Notes under the pieces: model-generated
The model's input: the letters and a program-made list of their open reading frames with translations, nothing else
The model's database searches: none
What the model was told of the DNA's origin: nothing
Position numbers and translations under genes: made by a program
Shown here: in pieces, positions 25,484 to 37,889 of the stretch
Numbering within the stretch: position 1 is the first letter of the stretch
Layout of the letters: every line of letters begins with the position of its first letter
Source: Nymphaea colorata
Lineage: Eukaryota; Streptophyta; Magnoliopsida; Nymphaeales; Nymphaeaceae
Assembly: GCF_008831285.2 (NCBI RefSeq)
Contig: NC_045143.1
Coordinates: 6,209,503 to 6,273,502 of the forward strand
Reading direction: 5' to 3'
DNA: 64,000 nt

Positions 25484-26092
25484 TTACCCTCTGGCCTTGA
25501 GCTCAGCCAGACGCCTCGAGAGATCGTCCTCGTCCACCTTCTCCGCCTTGGCAGGGATGGCGTGCGCCGCCGGCTGGGGCAAGCCAACTGAGACCTCCAA
25601 CCCGTAATCATCCGCCACTTGCTGCATCAAGCTATTGACATCGTCTTCAGGCGTGGAGAGCGACGTGCTCCCGGCCATGGAATTCTCCATGAACTCGGCC
25701 TGGACCTCCATATTCACAAACTGCTTCTCGAACTGGTCCATCGTCTCCGACATTTTCTGGAGATTGCCCGTCGTGAGCGAGGACTCGAGCGCCTTGACGA
25801 TCGACCCCATGGACTTATTGATCGTCATCATCTTAGCCTGTGAATCGAGGCGCGCGACGACGGCGTCGAGGCGGGAGGCGAGGCGCAGGTAGTTCATCTG
25901 CTCGTTACGCTTGCGAATGGAGTTCTCCGCGTAGATGCGCGCCCCGTCCATATTGCCCTTCTCGATCGCCTTCTTCACCTTCAGCTTCTCCGTCTTCTCT
26001 TCCTTCTCGCACTTCCTCGCCTGCCTCTGCAGACTCTTGCTCGTGAACTTGAGCTCCATGATCTGGTTCATCAGCTTCTCCGTGTTACCCAT
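25484..26092 (-). CDS. CHMP1: ESCRT-III subunit CHMP1 (Did2 type), intronless
   Basis: A single-exon 202-residue protein beginning [20 protein letters not shown]. It has the CHMP1/Did2 arrangement: a basic N-terminal helical half ([21 protein letters not shown]), a middle [20 protein letters not shown] stretch, and an acidic C-terminal tail. The tail ends in an MIT-interacting motif ([14 protein letters not shown]) that binds the Vps4 ATPase and its partners. The protein acts on endosomal membranes in the late step of multivesicular body sorting; in Arabidopsis, CHMP1 paralogues sort PIN auxin carriers. Length matches the family. The coding sequence is GC-rich compared with its flanks. The gene is transcribed convergently with the DUF3531 gene and divergently from the anoctamin gene. 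Confidence 0.97.
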   Translation of the reverse strand: MGNTEKLMNQIMELKFTSKSLQRQARKCEKEEKTEKLKVKKAIEKGNMDGARIYAENSIRKRNEQMNYLRLASRLDAVVARLDSQAKMMTINKSMGSIVKALESSLTTGNLQKMSETMDQFEKQFVNMEVQAEFMENSMAGSTSLSTPEDDVNSLMQQVADDYGLEVSVGLPQPAAHAIPAKAEKVDEDDLSRRLAELKARG

Positions 26093-29000
26093 GGCGTCGA
26101 TCCCCTCGAAGACTTCCCTTCACCCTCCCGATCAAGCGACCGATCGCCCGAAGACTGCCTCTTCCCCGCCTTCCGTCAAGGTCTCCACCTCCTTTAGGGC
26201 TACGATTTGGGGCAAGGGTATGGTCGTGGATAACGCGTGTAAGGCTACCTGAACGGAAAATTCTCTCAGGAGATTTAGGATTTCCGCGTGAGGAAGTCGC
26301 GTCCCTGAGAAGGTTGCAGGAGGACGAAGGAAGCTTCGTCCTTCGGATTAGGGTTTCGACGGAAAGTCGCTTCCTGCGAATCGATCCTTGGGAGAAAAGG
26401 GCGAGACCTCTCTTTGTCGACGAGAGGAAAGAGGACGGGTTCTTTTTCCCCTTCGTTTTCGGGTATCTTTTGGGAAAGGAATTTGTCTTAATTTCAATGA
26501 AGTGCTTCCCATTTCTAATATTTCTTATACGTATACCATACGTTTTCCAGTTTGCGTGCATTCTCCCAATACATCCATAAACACTTGTAAATTCAACTTC
26601 CTAAACACAGTGGCTTTTTGGTACTAAATTCGTGGGAGCCTTTGGATGACGCTTTACTTAACCCAGTTTTTTCAAAACTCTATTTTATAAAGATTGTGTT
26701 CTTTCCGTTAATTAATTATAAAAACTTCAGTTTTTATAAATAAGTTGAATGAGAAAGTTTTTCCACTCATTTTACAAAATCAGGTTCTATCAAAACAGGA
26801 TTTTCCTTGTTCTCGTTTGTTAACAATACCCAACAATATGGTTTTAGAGCTCCAAAACCTAGTTTTTTGTGTCATCTAAGTGCACCCTTCAACTTTTTCA
26901 ATACCCAACTTCATTTTTTTCAATAACTTAATTATGCATGTGCAATTCATGTTCTTCCTAGCATGATCATCAGGAGGAATACATGGCCTTTCTAAGTGTG
27001 AGTGACATTTATATATTTAGTGAAATAAGGATTCAAAATTTATCTAAAGCAATCCTAATACTCTGTGAGGTTAAAGGCAAGGGCGGAGACATCCACACAA
27101 TAGGATAAAATGCTCGTCCCGTGCACTAACATATACGAAAACTTTGCCAAGGAAAAGGATGACTGATGAGGTAGTTGGATGTAATAAATGGAAATTTGCT
27201 ACCTTTATAGGGGTAAGCTTTACGGGTCTACTGGCCGTTTGTTACTGTTGACGCAGACCGGGATTTGAACAAACCGACGGGTCCCCAGGGTCGGGTCAAC
27301 GGGTAGTTTCCTACCCACGCTCGCGACTTTATGACATGTACCAGCCTCATTAAAATAAAATGAATAAAATATTTTTTAATATAATAATAATTTTAATAAT
27401 AAACTATGTATTATTAATCAAATAAAAACTATTAAAAACTTATAAGCCCGAATTGAGCTTCATTGATCGGGAATTGGTTTTTTCAAGTTCAATAGAACTG
27501 GGTATCGAGGCCTGATGCCAACCTCTAATACTAATCGGATACTCGGCCTGATGCCAATCTCTAATACTAATCAGATACTCGACCAATTGAGTACTCGGCC
27601 TGATGCCAACCTCTAATATTAGTATTAATCGGATACTCGACCTGATGCCAACCTCTAATATTAGTATTAATCGGATACTCGACCTGATGCCAACCTCTAA
27701 TATTAGTATTAATCGGATACTCGACCGGATGCCAACCTCTAATATTAGTATTAATCGGATACTCGACCTGATGCCAACCTCTAATACCAGTAATGAAGCT
27801 AACACCGAGTTTCCAATGGATCAATTCCTGTACGTGGGCCTGGCATTATTGGATCTGATTTCTTAACCACATGAGTGGGCCGCGTTTTTGGATATAAATT
27901 CTTAACCAATCACTGACATGCTCAATAATTCATATAAGCTTGTGGGTATACACGAATCCTATGTTGGTGTGTGTCTAATGTTGCGAGATTGTTAAAAATT
28001 AAAAATGTATCGCTAAGGCACCATGTTAAAATAAATATACAACATTCAATACATTACATGGTAGCATAGAACTCACCATAACAAATTTGAACATCATTTG
28101 GTCTTTGTCTAAATTGGATTTGTGAAAAACTGAATTTTAACAAAAGTGGCGCGAATAACTATTTTATAAAATATTTTTATTTATTTATTTTCGTTATAAA
28201 TCGAAAATCGAGTTTGAATCCTAAGTTTGACTGGTTTTAATTGCAAAATCAAGTCCAACACATTGATTGTAAAAAAGATTTAGCAATCGGTCAACCATAC
28301 GGCACCAAGTTCAAGACGAGGAAGTATTGTATTTCGAACCTGTGAGTTGGCTTTGAGAGTTGGGAACCATAAAGATGAACCTATGTTTTTAATGTTATAA
28401 ACTACCGTTTTTAATCTGGAGGGAGAAGAAAATCCGAGTTGTCTAAATCATGGGTTGGAGACCAAAAAGCTTCTTTCTCAGTCATTGGTTGAACCAATCC
28501 GGAGAAAAAGTTTTCCTCTTTTTTTTTTTTTTTTTCACTTGTGTTTCATATTATGAATTTCACTAGTTGAAGTTTAAATATGCGTTTTATTATAAAGGAC
28601 AAAGTTTCAACCACTAAAAACAAATTTATGGACTATTTGTTTAATTTAGTTAATAATATTAATATGTGATTACTTATATTTATATTAATTATTTACTTAA
28701 GTGGTTACTATTAAAATAGGCATGATTTTTAGTTTGGAGCTTACCGTATTCTCCTTTTTCAGACGAGGGCCGTGTTCTGAAATAATTCTTATATATATAT
28801 ATATATCATTATTTTTTTAATTTTTATTTCAATATTACTTAAATAACAAGAAAAGGGCAGTTTTTTTTTTTTAAAAAAAAAGACGGAGAGCTCCGTATAC
28901 CCCGGGTAGAGGGAGTTCCTAAATTCAAAAAGTTGTTTGGGGGAAAGTTAAAAAAAAAAAGTAGTCGCCTCGGAAATCTCCTCCTCCGCCTGTGCATTTT

Positions 29001-29490
29001 CTTCTCCACCTCTTCAACTCCTCAGAGAGTGAGGGAGATCGATCAGGGTTTCAAGAGGGCAATTCTTGGTCTCATCTCTTTATTATTCTTCTCTGTGTTG
29101 TACATGGAGGGAAACAGGGAGATGGTTGGCGGGCGACGTTACGGCTTCAATCGGCGGAATCCCAGCGCAATCTGAGCATTCATTTCTGTGATCGTCAGGT
29201 ATATCGCTGGGTTACGGGGAGCTGATTTCCGCTCAATTTCACCCGGAAAGAGACATGGCGTGGATCAAGCGCATATGTGCAAAATTTGCGGAGAAACGTG
29301 AGTTCGACGTTCCTGGGAGAGTCTTCCCTTCTACGTTCTTGATCAATTTCAAGTAAAGAAAAAAAAAAAAAAGTTTTACTCATTTTCGGCTGGCACCCCC
29401 ATTTTCTTGCTCCTCGTCTTGCTTAGTGTTAACCTTCGTTGTCTTCTTGTCGTTCATTTTATCTTTTGCCGCATTGTAGCAGCTTATGAG
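26093..29490. other. Intergenic spacer between divergent CHMP1 and anoctamin genes
   Basis: Contains the CHMP1 5' flank (about 26093-26450), an AT-rich middle, the minisatellite at 27514-27790, poly-A/T tracts near 28520 and 28860, and the probable anoctamin 5' leader from about 28950. An upstream frame at 28933-29175 has no recognisable content. Confidence 0.65.
27514..27790. repeat. Minisatellite, 36-42 bp period
   Basis: About seven units of a sequence containing CTGATGCCAACCTCTAATA and ATCGGATACTCGAC. The four best units (starting near 27601, 27643, 27685 and 27727) are 42 bp and almost identical; the units at the left edge are about 36 bp, lacking one TTAGTA-type insertion. As 42 is a multiple of 3, all frames stay open and make a false 14-residue repeat protein on both strands. 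I do not call it coding. Confidence 0.93.
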
Positions 29491-32400
29491 ATGCGGACTG
29501 GCGGGGAAGAGACGGACTTTGAATTCGCTATCGCCGTTCCAAGAAGGCCGGAGACGATAGTCTTGGACGTCAATGCGGATTGCGCCGTCGAAGTCTTGGT
29601 TGCCCAGTTGAGGAAATCGGGGTTTTATGTCGAGAGGGTTCGAGGGGTTTTCCACGAGTTCATCAAGGTTTCTCTTCTAGTAGACTAGTTATTGCGTTCC
29701 TTCCTCTTTTCTTTGTTAATTTCTCCTTTTCTTTTCGTGTCATAATCTCTATCTCCTCCCTCTCTCTGCGATGCATGCTGCATTCTTTAGGTTATTGCGG
29801 ATTGCTTTCTTTCACTTTCGACTCTCTCTTTCTCCCGGCAATCTACGATGAATTCTCTAGGTTATTGCGAATTATTTCTTTCACTACATCCTCTTTCATC
29901 TTGTGGGAAGGTTTTTATCTTTTCTTTGATTTCGTCTATTTTTGGCTGGATGCTTAATCTTTTCGCAGTTGGGAGCGCCATTGGAAGCTCTCGGCAGGGC
30001 AGCAGCTGAATTAAAGCTGAGAAAACCAACCTCTATTGGTTAGTTTTTCAATTTGCATTCACGTTCTCTATTGTTTGATGGCTTTTCTTATTTTGTGATT
30101 CCTTCTGATATATTGTAAATTTTTAAAAATCCTGAAGGCATGGATTTGCAGTTTGAATGGGATCAAGTTTCGGCATTTATACGACAGCGTGATGGCTCGT
30201 TGTTTAGTTGGCGTGAACGGTTCCGTTGTTATAAATACATGATGAAACAAGTAGTAAGTGGTGTTACTAGAATTAGTTGCAGTTTTCTTATGTTATCTTT
30301 TTTCTCCCCTCGTTTCGCTTTTCCCTTATAATTGTTGTTTGTTTAAGATAGCTTTTGTATATCTTTTTGACTTTTACGTTTTAGTCGATCCAATTCTTTG
30401 TCATATGTGTATCAAGATTCCTTTTCTTGATCGTTTCTGTTGCATGTGCTTATCACTTCTTGACAGAGCCTAATTTTCATTTCACCATCTCGTTAAAATC
30501 ATCAAAACTACTTCTCGTTTGTTTTATGCACTGTTAAACATTCAGGTTCCCATCTACACAATGGCTGTTTGAGCTCCAAATGCAGCTCAAGAATTGTTTC
30601 GTCAAGGGCATTCAAGGCTGTGACATAACGTTGGGAAACCAAAATGTGAAGCACCAGTGTTCAGCTCTCAGCTTCTTAGGCTTGTTACTGCACTATGTAA
30701 ATGTGTTTGTTTGTGTTCCCATATATTAGTTAGTTGGCTCTTCAAGTGTTGGGCTTGCAAAAAATTGGTTTAGCTCATTGTCTGGCTTGTCAAGAGCATT
30801 CAAAGCTTTGAGATATGAGGTCGGGAAACCAAAACATGAAGCAGCAGTGTGCAGCTCTCAACTTTTTGGGCTTATTGCTAGACTATATATAATGTGTATA
30901 TTTTTGTTTCCAAATAGTTAGTTATGTAGCCCTTGAAAGTGTTTGGCTTGCCAAAAATTGGTCAAACACAAAATTAGATTTATTCATGAGGCACTCAATC
31001 TTGCATTGGTAGGTTCAACATTCAAATGGTTTACTGAGTGTAGCTTGTATTCCCTCTGAAAACAAGCTGGAGCTCGTAATCTATAAATTGGGCCTGCTAA
31101 AGTTTGAGTGTAGATAGTATTGCTCCTGAAAACAAGCTGAATTTAAGTACTAACCACAAGTTCATGCGTATAATTTTTACTTAGAACCTCTATTCCATCT
31201 AAACTTGGTGTTTCCTTTGGATTGTCTTAGCACATTATATATGACTAGATAAGCTCCATCTCTGTCTGCTGTTTGAGGATGATAAACTAGTTGATGCAGG
31301 TCAACTCAACTGACTTGGCAGTAACTCTGAGATTTGGAGAAAATTTATATGCATGGCATAGCGGTGAATCCCTGCTGAAACTGATGGAGTCTGTAGGAAT
31401 GATAAAAAAAGTATATCCATTACATGGTATGATGATTTTTTTTTTCATGTTTTTTATCTGCTTAGTGGAATCTAAATTTGTTCTCTATTTCATTTTTAGT
31501 GGAGAGAAAGAGGAAGCAGCTTATGCAAAGTTGGGCATTGAACTGCTTTGCTTTCACATCACAGCCCATTGATGATATTCATTCCTATTTTGGTACAAAG
31601 GTTGAAGAAAAAACTATAATTTAAAGGTGTATCTTAGAGTTTGATCTGCATATTAGATCTATTGTTTAGCTATATCATTGGTCAATATGGATGAGTATTT
31701 TAATTGTTTGGCATCTTCTGCTCACTGGCTATTGTATATATGTGCACAGTGCACACACACATGCACACACACAAAGAGACATATATATCAGTGTTATCCG
31801 TATCATACAATGCGACTTGTCCGAGTGAAGAAAACATAGACGATACGTGCTCGATATGCGATACGCCTGCGTATCGTTCCCATATTGGATGTATCATACA
31901 ACATGGGGAGGTGTATCGTACGATACACACGATACATCCCATATTTTACGACATAGGGTTAAAATTTGACAAAGGGCCCCAAGGCCCCTTTTGGCGTCAT
32001 TCTTTTAAACCGAGACCCTCTCTAAACTTCTCTATAGGCTTTGAGAGGGAGAGATTTGCTGGTTTTCCAAAAAATCGCTGATTTGAGGAAGAAACCATCA
32101 GTTTGATGAACTCGTGATATAGTTTACTAAACTCTGGAACACTCTAAGTCTAAAGTCTCAACTCGTATATGATAGATTCTCTTTAAATTTGTGATGGACC
32201 ATGGATGTTTTAATATGTTATTTTGAATCTCTTAGTCTTACTTTACATTTTTTGAATTTGTTGCTGATATATAAGCCTATGGTTTATGAATGATGAATGA
32301 TGAACGATGAACGATGAACGATGAACGATGAATCATTAATGTTCTTTATGTGTGATGAGTTTTTTTATATGAAATACATGGTTCTTGATTTTTCTAATTT

Positions 32401-35400
32401 TTGGCTATTTTTTCTAATTGTTTAATTAAAAAATTAATTTTACGATACGTTACGTTACAATATGGTGTATAGGTCGGCTCGACCGATGCGCGATACGATA
32501 CACCAGTAACAACATTGATAGATATATGCTTACACTGATAAACAGATTAATATATTCATATACCAAAATTAACATAGGTTAATTTGATTCAAACCTAAAA
32601 CACGTAGGAGGCTCAATCAACCATTTCTGGATGACTCTAGCCATGATGCCTGCATCATACATGACAAGGCAATAATTTTGATCAGTAAACACCAATGAAA
32701 TGAAGGATTGATTTATATTGGATCATGCTGAACTACATACATGTCCACACATATTGGACCAGTTCAATTTCAAAGCAACTTTTGTTCTAAAATCCCATCT
32801 ACATTGTGCCTGCATATATATATTATATATATGTGTGTGTGTTTACATACGTACATATGTATATATATTCATTTGTACTTCTGTGTATGCGTTTTTGTTA
32901 AATGTTGAAGTCAATGGTTAAGGTTTTTTTCTGTTTCTTGGCTTTAGGCTCTTGTTTCAGAGGTCTTGAAAAAGTTTAAAAGGTGACTTTTGCTTTTCGC
33001 AGATAGCTGTTTACTTTGCATTTCTTGGAATGTATACAAACTGGCTTTTCTTCCCAGCTGCATTTGGGATTTTTATACAGCTGTTTGATTTTGGGTAGGA
33101 CAGGCCTTGCCGAATTTTCTATCTTTTCATTGAGAAGCAGCTTGAAGAAAGTCAAATTATTCTAATTGTTTTGTGGCTGTTTTTGTCAGATCATGGCAGT
33201 TATGGGCACTCCCAGTTTTTTTTGTGTTTATTATATCATGGGCTGTCCTTTTTTTCCAGTTCTGGAAACGCAAGAATTGTGCTCTTTTAACAAGGTTTGT
33301 TCTCTCATTTCTTTTTTTTCACATTTTACCCTTTCTTTTCATTGATAAATGTGTTGTGTTGTTTTATAGGTGGCAGATATGCTATCCTGAAGGGCTCATC
33401 CAAGAACAGACAGTTACCATATCTGGGCAGAGTTCACCGGACCAGTTAGAGCCAGAAATCTCAGATGGACTTACTACTAATAAACCTAAGGAGAGATACA
33501 GAGCATTGCAAAGAGATGAGTGGCGTGGAATTTTTAAGAGATTTAGAAATGATGTCCTTGTTATCATGGGCATTATTTGCCTGCAGTTGCCATTTGAGTT
33601 GGCTTATGCTTATCTGTACGAGGCTATTGGAATTGACATTCTAAGGTAACCTTTTGGTTTTGTTGGGATGTAGATTGCACATGTACCATTAATGTACAAG
33701 AATTGCCGTGCTGATGTACTCCACATGAATCTATTGAGAATCTGTATGGTAATTGAATGTAACGAAAACGAGTATGTGCCAAAATTAGGTCTTAACCTTG
33801 CCCCTGTGCTGATAACTGAAAGCAAGTTAGGAAGTGTGTGGATGGACTAGGTCGGACTAAATTGAGCCTCTGTACCAGACCTGCGTTTAAAATTGTTTCT
33901 TGATGGTGCTAACTGGGTGCTAGTTAAAGAGTTAATGGATGAACTTTCAGATAACCTTTAATGAATTTTATATCAGTTTCATCTTTCATGGATGATTTTG
34001 AGAAGTCATTCTATTTAATTTCTGTGGACGTATACATGCTGTGTATTAGCAATTTAGCATATTCAAAGCACATAGTTACCATGTTTTGGAATCTTTGCAG
34101 GTATGCACTGACAGCCTTGTACCTTTTGATCATTCAGTATTATACTAGGCTTGGGGGCAAGGTATCAATTGAGCTCATAAAAAATGAGAACAATCAAAGT
34201 AGAGAGTCAAAGTCTGATAGCTTGGTGTACAAGGTCTGATTTGTTAAGCTGTGCTATGCAGTTGATCCCTGTATTCTAGAGAATTTGGCTGATTTGGTGT
34301 AACTTGTACTTGGTGCAGGTATTTGGTGTCTACTTCATGCAGACATATATAGGCGTATTCTATCATGTACTTCTTCACCGTGATTTTGTCAGTCTTCACC
34401 AAGTTTTGGTCCAGCGTTTGATTGTTTCCTTGGTAGGGACCCATTTTTGTAATTAGTTATGGTTTATCTGTTGATGGAATTACTGATCTTCCTATTATTG
34501 TGCATAACTCTTTGCAGTTATTGGACAATTTACTTGATAATTCTATTCCTTTCCTCAAATACAGTTACAAGAAGTATAGGACCTTTTGGTAAGCCTTTTA
34601 CCTGATTTTGTGCATGCAAGTTACTTAGCCTGGCTCTGCAAAATAAAAAATAATACTTGTGGAACTCATATCAGTATGATGTCTAATGTGCATTGTCCAT
34701 TTTCCATTTTCTGAAGGAAGAGAAAATGTCAGATTGAAGCTCGTGTGGGAAATCAGCCGGCATCTAGAGTGGAAAAAGAATACATGAAACCATCATATTC
34801 TGCTAGCATTGGAGCAGAAGTTGAAGATGGATTATTTGATGGTAGGAGCCTACCCTTTGATTTTGTGTAATGCTTCCAACGACTGGGGGTCTCCAAGTGA
34901 TTCATGGAATGGTGTGTGAGTTTTATCTCATACTAATAGGATGGAGCAAGTGATCACTGATTCCCTATAAAATGATTTGTGTGTGCATACATTTCTGACT
35001 TTTTGTGAAAATGCTGGACTCTATTTTCTCATCTGATTTTAAAGTCAGGTTATCTGAACCCAACTGGATATATCATAGGCTAATCTGGCCGGATGTTAAG
35101 GAAACTAATTTTGGTTCCATATATTATAAGAAAACTAATTTTGGTTCCAGACTTTTCAATATTTTACTCCAACCAATTTATTAAATGACAACTGTTTTGT
35201 AGACCTTATCTGCTAAAATTGTTGGATCACAACTGAGTTGGATTGATAAACTGCATGTTACAATCTCACTCAGGGCTAACGTGCATTTGTTTTAAATTGT
35301 TTGCAGATTCTCTGAAGCTGGTTTTGCAGTTTGGATTGGTGATGCTGTTTGCTTGTGCATTCCCGCTTGCATTTTGTTTTGCTGTTCTGGTAAGTCTGGC

Positions 35401-36535
35401 AGTGTCAATGGTCCTATACTAGTTCTTCTCACCTTGATATGATGTTCTAAAAGAAGCAGAATTTTTCTGGAATTATAGTATAATATGGCAAAGATCAGAA
35501 TAGATGCACTGAAGCTGCTGACGTTGTTACAAAGGCCCATTCCTCGTGCAGCACCAACAATGGGAGCATGGCTGAATATTTTTCAGGTTCTTTTCTGGAG
35601 AATAAAATTCTGATTTTCTATCTATTGAACATATTATTTTATCATTCAAAGCATGAAGTGCTATTTGTGATCGAATTTTTCAAAGGCCATATTTATCACT
35701 TTATCCATAAACTAGTGAAATGCTGGTCCTTTTAACGAAAGAGCAGTCAGGCTGCTGTACCTTCTGGCTACCATTGGACACTTATATCTCACCGACCTTT
35801 TTGCCTCAGAAGATGTTCGACATTAGAGGAAAGCAGTTCTCTTCTACTTCTTCTTGTTCTCCTTCTCGTTTTGAATCGTAAGATGAAAAAATAAAAATAT
35901 AAAAAGAAGGTAAAGCTAACAGATCATAGATGTTGCCTGCGGTATGGTTTTCGTTTAGGTTAGCATGACCTTTCTAATATTACCTAGTTCTTTGTTCTTA
36001 TATCATAACTTACAATTTGAAGTTATTGTTTACTAGTTCACAACAGATCTTATTCTGCATTGTGACTGTTAAATAGATAAATTGGATAAATTATCTTTAG
36101 GTTTCTTTCTTCTTTCTGTGTATATTAAATTCAACATTTTATTCCTTCGCAGTTTTTGATTGTGGTGTCAATTTGCACAAACTGTGGACTTCTGGTCTTT
36201 ATATATGATGAAGAGAGAAAATGGAGAATTGAACCTGGACTTGCTGCTATTCTTGCAATGGAACATGTACTGCTTTTGCTGAAATTTGGATTCAGCAATT
36301 TCGTACCCGAGGTAAATTTTCTTCCCTTTTGTTTGTAAAGAATGTGTTCGAAGGAAGATACAAGCTTAAGACAACAGGGAGGGTGGGTGCTCACGTTCTT
36401 TCCTTTATTTCTGTGGATGATTGACAGGAGCCTGCATGGGTGAAAGCAAACCGCTTCAAGCATGTCCAAGCACAAGATATGTGCTCCAAGGATTTACTGA
36501 AAAACATTTGCAATCGAGGGAAAAAGGAAGATTAA
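29491..36535 (+). CDS. Anoctamin-like (TMEM16 family) membrane protein
   Basis: Sixteen exons: 29491-29667, 29969-30038, 30138-30253, 31300-31426, 31500-31600, 33003-33094, 33190-33294, 33370-33645, 34101-34233, 34319-34432, 34518-34588, 34717-34841, 35307-35389, 35479-35586, 36153-36311 and 36428-36535. They give about 654 residues. The protein aligns from memory with Arabidopsis At1g73020, the single plant anoctamin. Blocks seen include [60 protein letters not shown] and [17 protein letters not shown]. Several hydrophobic segments span the anoctamin core; family members are Ca2+-activated chloride channels or lipid scramblases. The start [10 protein letters not shown] is inferred from the orthologue; the frame is open further upstream. 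At the start of the TM7-equivalent the usual acidic pair (E-x-x-E or D-x-x-E) reads D-S-L-K. Intron 5 holds a hAT-like element and intron 3 a 190-bp duplication. Confidence 0.93.
30598..30975. repeat. Tandem duplication, period about 190 bp, in anoctamin intron 3
   Basis: Two diverged units start near 30600 and 30789. They share GTCAAG-GCATTCAA, GGGAAACCAAAA, CAGCTCTCA and GGCTTGC-AAAAATTGGT in the same order. A weaker 70-bp echo (GAGTGTAG ... CTGAAAACAAGCTG) follows at about 31037 and 31107. Confidence 0.8.
31789..32517 (+). mobile_element. hAT-like non-autonomous element F (CGATACG family) in anoctamin intron 5
   Basis: A 729-bp element with ends CAGTGTTATC and GTAACAACATTG, the same family as the copies at 4084 and 5461. 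The flanks ATATATAT (31781-31788) and ATAGATAT (32518-32525) match at 7 of 8. It shares the TTTGAGAGGGAGAGATTTG block and the right-end segment TTAATTTTACGATACG ... CGATACGATACACC. No coding remnant is seen. It is in the same orientation as the host gene. Confidence 0.85.
32291..32334. repeat. 7-bp tandem repeat (GATGAAC)n
   Basis: About six units of GATGAAC/GATGAAT inside element F. The related copy at 5461-8581 has no such array at the matching place, so it expanded after the copies separated. Confidence 0.9.
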
Positions 36536-37286
36536 GTAATTTTTGCAATCTTAGCATCCGAAAGATCAGTCCAGGCATGAGGAATTGGTGGAGAGTTTTG
36601 GGGGGCAATTTTTTAAGAGGACCCAGCGGAACTGCAAGCAAAGATCTAAACTAAACTGTAAAGGAGATAGTCTTGTGGAGCTCATGCACAAATGAGTAGA
36701 ACCTGAGTTGTCGAAGATTTGGCGGCAGCTTTACTTGTAAAGTAGAGAGAACATAGTATTGAGTCCGAATATCTTGTATCATAGATTCTTTTCTGTTTTC
36801 TTTGAATTTTAGCCCATTTCAAATTTTCCATCATGGTGTTTGCATTCCTTGCGTAAACAGTTTCCATGAACTTGAATCGGTCTCAAGTTCTGTCAGGCTT
36901 GAGTTCATAATGCGGAGAGCTTGAGGAGCCTCGGTGCTGCCAAATGATTGTTGTGGAAAACTTCCCTCTTTGAGGAATACCTTCTTTGACATCATGGCAA
37001 GAGATGAAAGGTGAGGTTTGAACCTAAACTCTTAAGTCTATAAATTGGCTCACCTAACATAGTGCAGGTTAGGTTGGATACCCCTTCTTAGCAAGTTGAA
37101 ATGCTAAGAAGACTTTATTTGCAGAAATCTGGTCACCGGTGCTTTTACTTAGCAATGTGAATTTGTACCACGTCTGTTCATTGCCTTGTTAATAATACGA
37201 TACTTCCACCAAGACGTCTCAAGGATGGTAGAGACGTGACTAATCTACCTGATCCTGGTTCAACAAAAAGGTAAACTCACTTTATC

Positions 37287-37454
37287 GTTACCACAATTTG
37301 ACAAAGAACCACGTTAGTTTACTAGTGAGAGAGACTTGTTAAAGGCCCACCTAAAGATTAATAAATTATTGTTACCACAATCTGACAAAGAACTAAGTTT
37401 GTTTAGTAGTGAGGGAGATTCTTGAAGGCCCACCTAAAGATTTGGTGGTAATAC
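37287..37454. repeat. 84-bp tandem duplication
   Basis: GTTACCACAA begins both units (37287 and 37371), and AGGCCCACCTAAAGATT ends the shared part of both. The units differ at several positions, so the duplication is not recent. Confidence 0.85.
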
Positions 37455-37539
37455 AAGAACATGCATAACTTGTTGATATTAGGATGCCCTGACATGAAAA
37501 ATACAGGCCAGGTATATGTTATGGGGTGAGGTTTAAGCC

Positions 37540-37805
37540 TGGGCATCGGGCCGCCCCGGCCTGGCCCAGTCCGATAACGAGTCGGGCACGGGCCAGCCCA
37601 ACATCCAAAATCTGGGCCCGGGCTTGGCCTGACTTGAAAAACTTGAGTTTGAGCCCACTCGATTAAATTTAAAAATATAATTTTAATATAAAATAATATA
37701 TAAATATAATTATTTATAATAAAATACTATATATATATTAATAAAAAATTAAAAATAAATTATTGGGCCCACCTGAACCGGCATGGGTTCGAGTGAGCCG
37801 GTGGA
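37540..37805. repeat. GGGCC/GCCCG-rich dispersed repeat fragment
   Basis: GGGCATCGGGCCGCCCCGGCC near the left, an AT-rich middle, and GGGCCCACCTGAACCGGC with GAGCCGGTGGACC near the right. The plan of GC-rich ends around an AT core resembles small TIR elements common in plant genomes, but I could not define terminal repeats or a target duplication. Confidence 0.5.
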
Positions 37806-37807
37806 CC

Positions 37808-37889
37808 TATGGACACTCATTACTATAAAGTTGAACGGATTAACCACTTATGGACACTCACTACTATAAAGTTGAAAGGATTAACGGTA
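37808..37889. repeat. 41-bp tandem duplication
   Basis: TATGGACACTCA-TACTATAAAG starts at 37808 and again at 37849; the units differ at about three to five positions. Confidence 0.85.

Noticed and set aside
27440-27866. Repeat proteins encoded on both strands
   Set aside because: A product of the 42-bp minisatellite, whose period is a multiple of three.
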